Source: Nonomuraea wenchangensis
Lineage (GTDB): Bacteria > Actinomycetota > Actinomycetes > Streptosporangiales > Streptosporangiaceae
NCBI RefSeq assembly: GCF_900111685.1
Contig: NZ_FOHX01000012.1
Coordinates: forward strand, 170,254 to 234,253
Length of the DNA: 64,000 bases
Direction: 5' to 3'
Part shown: positions 15,039-23,635 of the stretch, piece after piece
Numbering within the stretch: position 1 is the stretch's first letter
How the letters are laid out: every line of letters begins with the position of its first letter
Program-made: the position numbers and the translations under genes
The notes under the pieces: generated by a model
Told to the model about the DNA's origin: nothing
Databases searched by the model: none
The model's input: the letters and a program-made list of their open reading frames with translations, nothing else

Positions 15039-16679
15039 TCAGCCGAGCCGCAGCATGTGGCCGGCCGATGGGGTGCCCCGGGCGGTCAGAGCGAAGAGCA
15101 GGTAGTAGCCGGGGATGCCGATGTACGGGTCGGGAGGGGTGATCACGGTGAGCTCCCGCTGGGTGCGGCCGGCTATCTCGAGCTCGATCAGGCGCTGGTC
15201 AGAGCTGTAGGCGTGGGTGACCGACGCGCACCGCAGGAGCGTCACCCGTTCGATCGACCGCGCATGGGGGGAGGTCAGCTTCAGCGGCCGGCCGTACCCG
15301 GCGTGATCGGCTTCGACCGTGATCTCCGGACGCGCCGCCGGCCGCGGTTTCCCGTCCGGGCCCACACCGTCGAACAGATAAGGCGGCGAGTACAGCTCCA
15401 TGCGCAGCTCGCGGGCGTCGCCGTGGTGCGGATGGTCCGCGCGGACGCCGCCCCGGTTGCGCTGGCTGTCGTGGTTGGACCCGGCGATCCACACGCGCCC
15501 GCTGGCCAGGAGCAGCGCCACGGAGTGGTACATGCGGGGAATGGGGGTGTAGTCGCCGGGCTTCGAGCCGCGCTCCCAGCGGTCCTCGTCGGGCAGATAT
15601 CTCTCCGGAACCGGGTTGGCGTCCTTGTCGTCGCCGCCCACCTCTGCCGTGGGCCAGTACCAGCGCAGCAGCTTCTCGCTGCTGCCGCCGTTGATCAGCA
15701 GCACGGAACCGTCCGGCAGCAGGACCGCGGTCGCGTACGCCCGCAGAGAGTAATCGCGTTTCTGCCCCGCCTGCCGCCAACCGGAGCGCGGCGTGCCGGC
15801 GTCGAACACCCAGGCGCGCTGACCACCGGCGATCAGTACGCGCTCCTCGTAATGCGGTGGGCGTAACGGCAGCAGGACGGAGGTGAAGGCGGCCCGTGCG
15901 TAGACGTCGGGCGGCCACCACACCCGCATGCCAGGAGGCGCGGGGCCCAGGGTGTCCAGGGCACCCGAGCGCAGACTGAGCCGGCGGGTACGGCGATCGC
16001 CGCCGCGCTCCTGATGAGCGGTCGCGCAGAACACCGTGCCGTCACGCAGCGCGTGCAAACGGGGGTAGTAGATCATGGGATACCGCGAGCCGAACAGCCA
16101 GAACCGGCCGGTGTCCTCCAGCTCGGGGATCATGGCGCCATGGCGCTGCCAGCGGCCGGCAGCCGGATCGAAGATCTCGTTGTGCAGCACCTCGTGCCCC
16201 GGCTGCAGCGGGCCGCCATGGCCGCTCATCGTCAGCACGGTGCCGTCGGCGAGGGTGACGCAGGTCGGGTACCACCGGGGCCAGGCCATGTCCTCCGCGC
16301 GTGACCATCGCTCCGTCCGCCAGTGGAAGACATGGCAGTCGGTGACGCCGGTGAAGTGGTAGGGCGCGTGCGGGTTGTCCGGCTCGCGGTCGTAGTTGGC
16401 CGTGCCGCCGGCGACGAACACGTCGCCGTCGGCCAGCATGCTGTGGCCGGCGCAGAAGAGGTCCACATGTGGCGCGTCCAGCTTGGTCACCTGGGTCGGA
16501 CGGTCGGGATCCCACAGGCCCGAGGCGAAGCCGTGCTCGTGAAGGTGCATCTCGTCGTGCTCGGAGCCGGAGAAGAAGACGACCTTGCCCGACGGCAGGA
16601 GCGCCGCGTGGACGGGCAGGACGGGGCAGAGCAGTGGCTCGCCGTCCGCGTCTGTGACGCGCTCCCACATGTCCGGCAT
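15039..16679 (-). CDS. Galactose/glyoxal oxidase-like (AA5) kelch protein
   Basis: The 546-residue protein has a kelch-type propeller and a C-terminal DUF1929 (galactose oxidase-like) domain. Candidate copper-radical-oxidase residues are all present: Cys76 (DLFCAGHS), Tyr137 (RWYPTCVTLADG), Tyr384-His385 (RMYHSVALLL) and His489 (SVTHAYSSDQR). In AA5 enzymes the first two form the Cys-Tyr cofactor and the others bind copper, oxidising alcohols or aldehydes to give hydrogen peroxide. No signal peptide is visible (starts MPDMWERVTDADG), unusual for the family. The gene follows the LAL regulator by 21 bp on the same strand, so it may be co-transcribed. Confidence 0.83.
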   Translation of the reverse strand: MPDMWERVTDADGEPLLCPVLPVHAALLPSGKVVFFSGSEHDEMHLHEHGFASGLWDPDRPTQVTKLDAPHVDLFCAGHSMLADGDVFVAGGTANYDREPDNPHAPYHFTGVTDCHVFHWRTERWSRAEDMAWPRWYPTCVTLADGTVLTMSGHGGPLQPGHEVLHNEIFDPAAGRWQRHGAMIPELEDTGRFWLFGSRYPMIYYPRLHALRDGTVFCATAHQERGGDRRTRRLSLRSGALDTLGPAPPGMRVWWPPDVYARAAFTSVLLPLRPPHYEERVLIAGGQRAWVFDAGTPRSGWRQAGQKRDYSLRAYATAVLLPDGSVLLINGGSSEKLLRWYWPTAEVGGDDKDANPVPERYLPDEDRWERGSKPGDYTPIPRMYHSVALLLASGRVWIAGSNHDSQRNRGGVRADHPHHGDARELRMELYSPPYLFDGVGPDGKPRPAARPEITVEADHAGYGRPLKLTSPHARSIERVTLLRCASVTHAYSSDQRLIELEIAGRTQRELTVITPPDPYIGIPGYYLLFALTARGTPSAGHMLRLG

Positions 16680-16700
16680 GGTGGCTCCTTCGGGGCTCGA

Positions 16701-19442
16701 TCACTCGGCGGCGAGCTGGGGGAAGCGGAAGGCGAGCTCAGTGCGGGTGTGGACGCTGAGCTTGCGGTAGACGTTGCCCAGGTGATACTCGATCGTCTTG
16801 GCGCTGAGGAACAGCGCGGAGGCCGCCTCCCGGTTGGTGGCGCCGCGCACGACCGCGTGGGCGACCTGATACTCCTGGGGGGTCAGCGTCGCCAACGGGG
16901 AGCGCGCGATCGGGGGGTGCAAGGTCTCGCCCGTGGCGGCCAGTTCCTTGCGCGCCCGGCCGGACCACACCCGCGCCTCGATCTGGTCGAACAGATGCAG
17001 TGCCGGGCGCAGTTGCTCGCGCGCCGCCACGCGTCGTCCCATCCGGCGCAGGCGTTCGCCGTAGGCGAGCCGGGTGCGCGCGGTCTCGAACGGGCAGAGC
17101 ACCTCGGCGTGCAGTTTCAGCGCGGTGTCGAAGCAGGTCGTGACGTCGGGTTCGGCGGCCACCAGCCCCTTGAGACGCCAGGCGACGGCCGCGTCCAGCG
17201 AGAATCCGCTGTCACCGGCCAGCTCGTCGATCATCGTCGACATCGTGCCGGTGAGGGCCAGGCCGCTGCGTATGTGGGCCTCCATGCGATCACGGTTGCC
17301 CTCGACGAGGCTCGTCGGCGGCTCGGCGGTCTGCGTGGTCCGTGCGCCGTAGTCGTACCAGGCGATGGCCTCGCGGTAGCGGCCCCGGCTCATCTCGAGC
17401 AGGGCGAGGGCCTCGGTCGGGTCACGCGGGTAGTCGGTGTCCGGCCCCTGCAGCTCGAGGGCCATGCGGGCGTGCTCCCGGCAGCGCTCGTCGTCTCCGC
17501 GGATCGCCTCGATGTACGCCAGCGCCGCCAGGCACAGGTAGCGCCACATCTCGTCGCCGGTCAGCTCGGCGAGTTCGAGACCCTCCGATGCCGTGGCGCG
17601 CGCCGCCGCCATGTGCCCGCTGCGTGCTTCGGCCAGGCCCAGGGCGTACAAGGCGAACGGCAGCAGCCCGAGCGCGCCGTCGGCGCGCAGCCGGCTCAGG
17701 ATCGGCCGCACCATCTTCCCGCCCGTCTCGTGCTGGCCGATCCACGTCATGGCGGCGCAGCCGAGAATGACGTACTCTTCGGCCGGCCCGCCCGGTTCGG
17801 CGAGCCGCGTGCAGCCGGCCAGTTGCAGCGCCCCTTCGCGGTGCCGGCCGAGATGCATGAGGGTGATGCCCTGCACCAGCTTGATGACCAGGGCCACGGT
17901 CCCGTTCGGATCAGGCGCGAGCCGGGCCGCCTCGGCGGCCTCGCCGACCGCCGCGATCGCGTCGCCGGCCAGCAGCGCCGCCATGGCCGAGTCGGTCAGC
18001 AGCTCGGCCCGCCGCGACGGGTCGCCGTCCGCGACGAACTCAGCGGCCTCTTGCAGGATGCGGTGCGCCAGCCTCGGATGGCCGGTGAACGCCTCCACCC
18101 TGCTGCGGCCGGTCGCCACCTTGATCCGTAACTCCTTGTCCATGGCCAGCCCGTCGGCCGCGATGAGCATCTGCCTGGCACGCGCGTTCTGCCCGGCCAG
18201 TTGCGCGTCGGCGGCTGCGGCGTAGAGCCGCCGGGCGCGGGCGGCATCGTCCTCGCTGAGCGCCGCCGCTCGCTCCAAGGCCATGACGGCCGCGGCGTAG
18301 CCGCTGCGGGCCCGGGCTGCTGTCGCCATCGCCTCCAGGGCTGCGGCCACCCGCTCGTCGGTGCCGAGCGTCGCCTCGGCCAGATGAAGGGCCCGCTCGT
18401 CGGCTCGGCCAGGGTCGATGAGGACGGCGGCCAGCACCCGGTGAGCCGCGCGGCATTGGGCGGGCCGGGCGTTGGCCAGTGCGGCGGTGGCCACCAGTGG
18501 ATGGGTGAATCGGAACGTTCCCGGGGCGAGCTCCACCAGTCCGCTGCTCTCCAGCTCGTCGAACGCGCTCTCCGTGATCTGCATGATCTCCGCGGCCTGC
18601 ATGACCGATCCGAGCCGGGGTGAGAAACTCGCAGCCAGCAGCAGGAGCGCCGTCTGCGCGGCCGGGCCGAGTGCTTCCACGCGGCGGGCGAACAGGCTGC
18701 CGGCTGTCGCCTCCGCCGGCACGAAATCGGGCACCGGCCGCTGGCCGCGTAACTGGCCGGGGGTGAGGTGGTCCAGGGTTTCCCGCAGGGCCATGGGGTT
18801 GCCGCCGGTGCCGGCCACCAGGCGCCGTACGACGTTGCGATGCGGTTGTACGCCGCTGTGACTGACGATGAGCTCGCCGGCGGCCGCCTCGTTCAGGCCG
18901 GTGAGCACGATCGACGGCAGATACCCGACGGCGTCCTGCGCCGGCTCCTGCGATCGGCTGGCGACCAGGAGCGCGATGCCCTCCGCCGCCAGGCGGCGGG
19001 CGGCGAAGGCGATCGCCTCCACGGAAGGGATGTCCAGCACGTGAGCGTCGTCGACCGTGAGCAGCAGCGGGAGATCCTCGGCCAGCTGGGCCAGCAGGCT
19101 GAACGTGGCGGCGTACACGGTGAACCGGTCGGCCTGCTCCGGCGGGCCGAGGGCGACCGCGCCGCGCAGCGCGCGTGCTTGCGCCGGGGGCAGTTCGTGG
19201 AGGAGGTTCCGGGCGGGAGTGACCAGCTGGGCCAGTCCGGCGAAGGTGAGGTTTCGCTCAGGCTCGGAACCTCGGACGGACAACACTCGCATGCCGGTCG
19301 CCGCGGCACGCGCGTAATCCAGCATCGTGGTCTTGCCGATGCCGGCCTCGCCACGAAGGACCAGCACCCCACTGCGCCCTCGCCGGGCATCCTGAAGCAC
19401 CGTGTCGATGCGATGGATCTCCGCCTGCCGCCCGCAGAGCAT
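16701..19442 (-). CDS. LAL-type LuxR family transcriptional regulator
   Basis: The 913-residue protein starts MLCGRQAEIHRIDTVL and has a Walker A at residues 31-38 (GEAGIGKT), a Walker B-like LLLTVDDAHVLD, a long helical middle, and a C-terminal LuxR helix-turn-helix (LTPQEYQVAHAVVRGATNRE, then SAKTIEYHLGNVYRKL). LAL regulators are ATP-dependent, MalT-like activators. The nearby CCCTRGGG boxes contain MalT-like GGGGA half sites, so the neighbouring lipoprotein, two-gene operon and dipeptidase are candidate targets. The galactose-oxidase-like gene lies directly downstream. Confidence 0.92.
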   Translation of the reverse strand: MLCGRQAEIHRIDTVLQDARRGRSGVLVLRGEAGIGKTTMLDYARAAATGMRVLSVRGSEPERNLTFAGLAQLVTPARNLLHELPPAQARALRGAVALGPPEQADRFTVYAATFSLLAQLAEDLPLLLTVDDAHVLDIPSVEAIAFAARRLAAEGIALLVASRSQEPAQDAVGYLPSIVLTGLNEAAAGELIVSHSGVQPHRNVVRRLVAGTGGNPMALRETLDHLTPGQLRGQRPVPDFVPAEATAGSLFARRVEALGPAAQTALLLLAASFSPRLGSVMQAAEIMQITESAFDELESSGLVELAPGTFRFTHPLVATAALANARPAQCRAAHRVLAAVLIDPGRADERALHLAEATLGTDERVAAALEAMATAARARSGYAAAVMALERAAALSEDDAARARRLYAAAADAQLAGQNARARQMLIAADGLAMDKELRIKVATGRSRVEAFTGHPRLAHRILQEAAEFVADGDPSRRAELLTDSAMAALLAGDAIAAVGEAAEAARLAPDPNGTVALVIKLVQGITLMHLGRHREGALQLAGCTRLAEPGGPAEEYVILGCAAMTWIGQHETGGKMVRPILSRLRADGALGLLPFALYALGLAEARSGHMAAARATASEGLELAELTGDEMWRYLCLAALAYIEAIRGDDERCREHARMALELQGPDTDYPRDPTEALALLEMSRGRYREAIAWYDYGARTTQTAEPPTSLVEGNRDRMEAHIRSGLALTGTMSTMIDELAGDSGFSLDAAVAWRLKGLVAAEPDVTTCFDTALKLHAEVLCPFETARTRLAYGERLRRMGRRVAAREQLRPALHLFDQIEARVWSGRARKELAATGETLHPPIARSPLATLTPQEYQVAHAVVRGATNREAASALFLSAKTIEYHLGNVYRKLSVHTRTELAFRFPQLAAE

Positions 19443-19483
19443 GGCCTAGTTTACCCCTGGGCGACCTGCCTGAGGAGTCCGGA

Positions 19484-19942
19484 CTACGGGGTCACCTTGC
19501 ACGCGCCGCGTTCGAGGGCGACGAACGCGTGACCTGCCTTGAGGTCCGCCTCGCAGACCCCCGTCGCGAGGCCCGCGGCGACCCAGATCCGCCAGCGTCC
19601 GGGGCGCAGGTCCGAGAACTGGTGCGACATGGTGCACCGGTCCCCTACGGCCGTCCACTCGGTCGCTGTTTCGGTGTCAGCGACCGGTGTCGTCGTGCCG
19701 GATCCTTCCCCGAGGGAGATCGGGGTGGCTCCCCACTGGATACCGGAGTGCGTGCACTTCGGTCCTCCCAGTGAGGAGAACCACGTCGTCGCGGTGACCG
19801 TGGCACTGGCCGGTGGCGGCTGTGGCGGGCCTCCTCCGGGTGAGAACAGGCTGCACGCTCCCGTGCCGGTCATCGCCGCCGTGACGACGATCGGCGCGAC
19901 GACTCCTCGCACCATCCGGTGGGACCTTCTTCTGACGGTCAT
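19484..19942 (-). CDS. Small lipoprotein of unknown function
   Basis: From ATG 19942, preceded by a very strong purine run (GGAGGAGGAGGAGCC), the 152-residue product has a signal peptide ending TGTGACS (lipobox Gly-Ala-Cys) and a Pro/Gly linker. The mature part holds three further cysteines (KCTHSG, RCTMSH, VCEADL) plus a late GACKVTP. It is probably surface-anchored. No named domain is recognised. It lies upstream of the LAL gene on the same strand, 41 bp away, and is divergent from the dipeptidase. Confidence 0.75.
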   Translation of the reverse strand: MTVRRRSHRMVRGVVAPIVVTAAMTGTGACSLFSPGGGPPQPPPASATVTATTWFSSLGGPKCTHSGIQWGATPISLGEGSGTTTPVADTETATEWTAVGDRCTMSHQFSDLRPGRWRIWVAAGLATGVCEADLKAGHAFVALERGACKVTP

Positions 19943-20050
19943 GGCTCCTCCTCCTCCTCGAACGCGTGGCGCCTGGTCGGACACAGCGTGACGCGCCAGG
20001 TCACGAGCCGCCTCCGGGAGAACCCCGGGCTTCGGCGCGCTCATCGCGGA

Positions 20051-20066
20051 CCCTGGGGAAATCCCG
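20051..20066 (+). promoter_or_regulatory. CCCTGGGGAAATCCC box upstream of the dipeptidase
   Basis: CCCTGGGG at 20051-20058 lies exactly -53 to -46 from the ATG at 20104, followed by AAATCCC. This matches the distance and sequence of the boxes before the 11611 and 13221 starts, but on the opposite strand. Confidence 0.58.
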
Positions 20067-20103
20067 GTGGCCAACGCGGCGGAAAGCGGCTCACCATGAA
20101 GCC

Positions 20104-22359
20104 ATGACGGGCCTTTTCGGACTCGCGGACACCCACGTCCACTTCCGCGCCGACCTCGGTTTCGGCGGCTACGGCATCTTCGGGCAGCCGTTCTCGCCCG
20201 ACGGCGACGGTCTGGCGGGTGCCGTGCCGCACTGCACGGGGGCACATGGACCGGGCGGCCTCATGCCCACGCTCGACGGCATCGGCCACCTGGTAGGCGG
20301 ATGGCCGCAGTTCGACGGCTGGCCCCGGCACACCACACAAGCCCACCAGCAGGCCTGCTTGGAGTGGATCCGCCGAGCCGTCGACGGCGGGCTACGGCTG
20401 GCGGTGTGCCTGGCCGTCAACAACGAGCTGCTCGCCCGGCGGGCGTCCGCGTTGTTCGGACACCGGCTGGATGCCGATGACACGTCGGCGATCGGCCGGC
20501 AACTGGCGGGCATGTCCGCCATGGTGCGCTTCGTCGACGAACAGTGCGGCGGCCCCGGTCAGGGATGGCTGGAGATCGCCAGGACCCCCGCCGACGCGCG
20601 ACGCATCGTCGCCGGAGGGCGACTCGCCCTGGTCCCCGGCGTGGAGGTGGACGCGCTCGGCGGCTGGCACACCCCGCAGGAACTGACGCTGGAAGCCGCC
20701 AGGAAGGGGAGGTCGCCGCGCGAGCTGATCGCCGCGCTGGTGAAGAAGCTCCACGACGCGGGCGTACGGCATGTCTTCCCCGTGCACGCGACCGACAACG
20801 CCTTCGGAGGCGCCGCGATCTTCAACCGCGGTTACGACCCCGTCAACCAGGTGCTGACCGGCGAGAGCTTCGTCGTCGAACAGGCACCGGCCGCACTCGG
20901 CATCTCCTACCGCCTGGACGAGGACGCCTTCGACGGCGGCGGACTGGCCGAGCGGTTCGCCTACCACGGCCTGCCTGGTCTGTGGCGCCACGCGGGACCC
21001 CCTCGGCCCACCAACTGGGCCACCACACCGGGTGGCCACATCAACGCTCGCGGACTGACCGACTACGGCGCGATCCTCATCGAGGAGCTGATGAAACGCG
21101 GCATGATGATCGACGTCGATCACATGTCGCACCACACGTTCGCCGTGGTGCTCGACCTGTGCGAGGCGCGCGGCTACCCCGTGGTGTCCGGCCACACGAG
21201 CATGCGCGCGCTGCGCCACGGTTGGCGGCCGGCCATGGCGGCGCCGGATCGGGAGGCCACGTTCTCCCGTACCGGCGACACCGCGGCTTTCGGCACGGCG
21301 AACCCGCGCATGCTCTCCACCGAGAACAACAAGTCGCCGGAGCAGCTCGCGCGCATCCGCCGCACGGGCGGTCTGGTGTCCGTGTTCTGCTATCAGCGCG
21401 ACATCCGCGCGGCCGACGGCGCGGTGCAGAACGACTGCGCGGGATCGGCTCGCTCCTTCGCCCAGGCTCTGACCTACCTGAGCGAGGCGATGGGTGGCCG
21501 GCGCATCGCCCTGGGCACCGATGTGAACGGGGTGGGCCAACTGCCGGGCCCCCGGTTCGGCCCCTGCGCGGCGGCCGGCATGCGGACCGAGGCCGACCAG
21601 CCGCGGCACCGCGCCTCGCGACGGGAGCAGGTGTTCGCTCAACGCGGCGGCGTCCGGTACGACGGCCCCGTCACGGACTACCGCGCCCATCGCTTCTCCG
21701 ACGGCGGTTTCGGCGCCCCCTTCACCGCGGACGAGCTGCAGTTCTGGGAGGCGATCGCGATCTGGCGGTCCGGCACTTCCCCGGACCGTGCGGACCGGCC
21801 GCCCTGGTGGCGCCGCGCCCCCTGGACCGACAGCCGGATCCTCAACCTGAGTCTGGGACTCGCCGCCGGCTCCCGGGACGAGATCCCCCAGCGGATGCCG
21901 TTGCGATGGTGCCGGCCATGGCCGCTGTATCGCACCGACCGTGCCCTACAGCTGGCCGCGTACCTAGCGAGGACGGAATCGCTCCCGCGAGCCGGCGACC
22001 CGCCCGCCACCCGCGATCTGGTGCCGGTGCTGACCGCGGTGTGGCGGCACTGGCGAGGCATGGAACGCGGGATCGCGGACCAGGGCACCGAGTCCTGGAT
22101 CCGTCGCCGGTTCGGGCCGACCGGATCCGCGCTCTACACCGAGGACGGCGCCCTGAGCCGTTCCCGCGCCGGGCGCCGGGACTTCGATGTCAACCTCGAC
22201 GGCATGGCCCATTACGGTCTGCTACCCGATTTCCTGCAGGACGTCCGGAACATCGGCGTCTCGGCCGGCGTTCTCGACACCTTGTACGACGGTGCGGAGC
22301 AGTACATCCAGGTCTGGGAGCGATGCCTGGAACAGGCCCCGCAATCGGACTGCCGATGA
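20104..22359 (+). CDS. M19 (renal dipeptidase-like) amidohydrolase
   Basis: The 751-residue product begins MTGLFGLADTHVHFRADLGF, with an amidohydrolase metal motif at residues 9-13 (DTHVH), then GVEVDALGGW, the M19-like FPVHATDNAFGG, IDVDHMSHHT, VVSGHTSMR and ALGTDVNG. These supply the expected His/Glu/Asp zinc ligands of membrane dipeptidase-like enzymes. It is much longer than the 400-residue renal-type enzymes because of inserts and a C-terminal extension. No signal peptide is seen. ATG 20104 is chosen from the start of similarity and the GGAAAGCGG upstream. It has a CCCTGGGG box and may belong to the LAL-controlled set. Confidence 0.82.
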   Translation: MTGLFGLADTHVHFRADLGFGGYGIFGQPFSPDGDGLAGAVPHCTGAHGPGGLMPTLDGIGHLVGGWPQFDGWPRHTTQAHQQACLEWIRRAVDGGLRLAVCLAVNNELLARRASALFGHRLDADDTSAIGRQLAGMSAMVRFVDEQCGGPGQGWLEIARTPADARRIVAGGRLALVPGVEVDALGGWHTPQELTLEAARKGRSPRELIAALVKKLHDAGVRHVFPVHATDNAFGGAAIFNRGYDPVNQVLTGESFVVEQAPAALGISYRLDEDAFDGGGLAERFAYHGLPGLWRHAGPPRPTNWATTPGGHINARGLTDYGAILIEELMKRGMMIDVDHMSHHTFAVVLDLCEARGYPVVSGHTSMRALRHGWRPAMAAPDREATFSRTGDTAAFGTANPRMLSTENNKSPEQLARIRRTGGLVSVFCYQRDIRAADGAVQNDCAGSARSFAQALTYLSEAMGGRRIALGTDVNGVGQLPGPRFGPCAAAGMRTEADQPRHRASRREQVFAQRGGVRYDGPVTDYRAHRFSDGGFGAPFTADELQFWEAIAIWRSGTSPDRADRPPWWRRAPWTDSRILNLSLGLAAGSRDEIPQRMPLRWCRPWPLYRTDRALQLAAYLARTESLPRAGDPPATRDLVPVLTAVWRHWRGMERGIADQGTESWIRRRFGPTGSALYTEDGALSRSRAGRRDFDVNLDGMAHYGLLPDFLQDVRNIGVSAGVLDTLYDGAEQYIQVWERCLEQAPQSDCR

Positions 22360-22384
22360 GCCGTCCCGGCTCGCGGCGGCCCGG

Positions 22385-23002
22385 TCAGGGGGTGTCCTCG
22401 ACGGGCGTGCAGGGCTTCACCGGGGTGCCCGCCTGGGCCAGCCAGGCGCCGAGCCGCCAGGGCACGTTCGAGTTTCGGTTGTCGCGGAACTCCACTACGA
22501 GTGTTTCGCCCGGCTTGATGTATTCCGGGGAGATCTGGATCGTGCGGATGGACGTCACCTGGGTGGCCTGGAACGAGCGCGACCCCTCCACGACCGAACG
22601 CAGCTCGCTCACGTCCGCGGCCGGCGCACCATCGTAGGCCCGGTCCACGCTGACGAACCGGGGGGCCGCGCACCGCGTGTCCTGGCCCAGGAAGGTCACG
22701 TCGGCCTTGACGCCCGCCTCCGCCAGCTTGGCCTCCAGCCCCGAGGGGTCGCGCAGCTCGTTGACGGTGACCTTGACCGTGCCGTCCGGGCTCTTGGCCA
22801 CCGCGTAGGCGGAGGTCCCGGCGCCGCTGATCAACGGGGTGACGACGAGCCCCGCCGCGACACCGGCCGCGACCAGCAGCCGTGGCCCGGTGACGACCCT
22901 TCGCCGGGGACGCATCCCGCGCAGCAGCCGCTGCCGCGCGCCGGCGAGCTCCTCCGGGGAGGCCGGGGGGATGGCCTGCCACATGGCCTTCAGCTCGTTC
23001 AT
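22385..23002 (-). CDS. CU044_5270-like membrane protein, partner of the ECF sigma factor
   Basis: The 205-residue product opens MNELKAMWQAIPPASPEELA with GARQRLLRGM, the start style of CU044_5270-type proteins encoded next to actinobacterial ECF sigma factors. One transmembrane segment follows (RLLVAAGVAAGLVVTPLI, about 41-60), with the rest extracytoplasmic. Members may act as anti-sigma or sensor partners; this is inferred from context. The start overlaps the sigma factor stop (ATGA at 22999-23002), so the two are coupled. It is shorter than many members. Confidence 0.75.
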   Translation of the reverse strand: MNELKAMWQAIPPASPEELAGARQRLLRGMRPRRRVVTGPRLLVAAGVAAGLVVTPLISGAGTSAYAVAKSPDGTVKVTVNELRDPSGLEAKLAEAGVKADVTFLGQDTRCAAPRFVSVDRAYDGAPAADVSELRSVVEGSRSFQATQVTSIRTIQISPEYIKPGETLVVEFRDNRNSNVPWRLGAWLAQAGTPVKPCTPVEDTP

Positions 23003-23571
23003 GGTCGATCTCCTTGTCGGCTCAGGGCTTGACGGATCCGGTGACGGGCCCGGTTGAGTCGCGAGGCGACCGTTCCCGGCGGGATGGCCAGCGCGTCGGC
23101 CACCTCCTGGTAGCTGAGTTCGGCCCAGGCGACGAGCAGCAGCACATCGCGGTCGGCCGGGGTGAGCTCCATCAGGGCCAGCGCCAGCGGCCGGTTGACG
23201 GCCAGGGTGTTGACGCCGTCCTCGACCTGGAACCCGGACAGCTCCGCCGGGTGCACGCCGCTGCGGACGTAGGCGCGGTAGAGGCTCATCTCGGTACGCC
23301 GCCGGCGGCCGATCAGGTTGGAGGCGATGCCGTACAGCCACGGCCGGGCGTCGGAGCGACGGCGGTCATAGCCGCCGCGCTGCTGGAAAGCGGCCAGAAA
23401 GGTGTCGGCCACGACGTCCTCCGCCTCGCTGGGCCCGAGGCGCCTGGTCACGTAGCGGTGCAGGAGCGGTGCGTGCCGGTCGAACAGCGTGGCGAAGATC
23501 TCGGGATCGTTCAGCGACCTCTCGATGAGGATCGCGTCGTCGACCTCGACAGCTTCGCGAGGGATTGTCAT
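22999..23571 (-). CDS. ECF-type RNA polymerase sigma factor
   Basis: The 190-residue product has region 2 (FATLFDRHAPLLHRYVTRRLG, AEDVVADTFLAAFQ, RPWLYGIASNLIG) and region 4 (LTPADRDVLLLVAWAELSYQ, then VADALAIPPGTVASRLNRAR), with little else, as in ECF sigma factors. ATG 23571 is preferred because AGGAAAGG lies about nine bases upstream. The 55-nt box before it (23581-23635) also precedes the acetyltransferase operon, suggesting autoregulation. It is coupled to the membrane protein gene downstream. Confidence 0.92.
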   Translation of the reverse strand: MTIPREAVEVDDAILIERSLNDPEIFATLFDRHAPLLHRYVTRRLGPSEAEDVVADTFLAAFQQRGGYDRRRSDARPWLYGIASNLIGRRRRTEMSLYRAYVRSGVHPAELSGFQVEDGVNTLAVNRPLALALMELTPADRDVLLLVAWAELSYQEVADALAIPPGTVASRLNRARHRIRQALSRQGDRP

Positions 23572-23580
23572 GCATGCCGA

Positions 23581-23635
23581 CCTTTCCTGGCGTATGCGGT
23601 CATCGGTACTTGCCACGCCAGGCCGAAATTCTTCA
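23581..23635 (-). promoter_or_regulatory. Conserved 55-nt box A, candidate ECF promoter of the sigma gene
   Basis: Read on the minus strand it starts TGAAGAATTTCGGCCTGGCG, then YGGCAA, ACCG and TGACCGCA, and ends in the AGGAAAGG ribosome binding site. The opening TGA is also the stop codon of the AlgJ-like gene. It aligns almost without gaps with box B at 26401-26455 (roughly 85-90 percent identical by eye). Confidence 0.7.
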
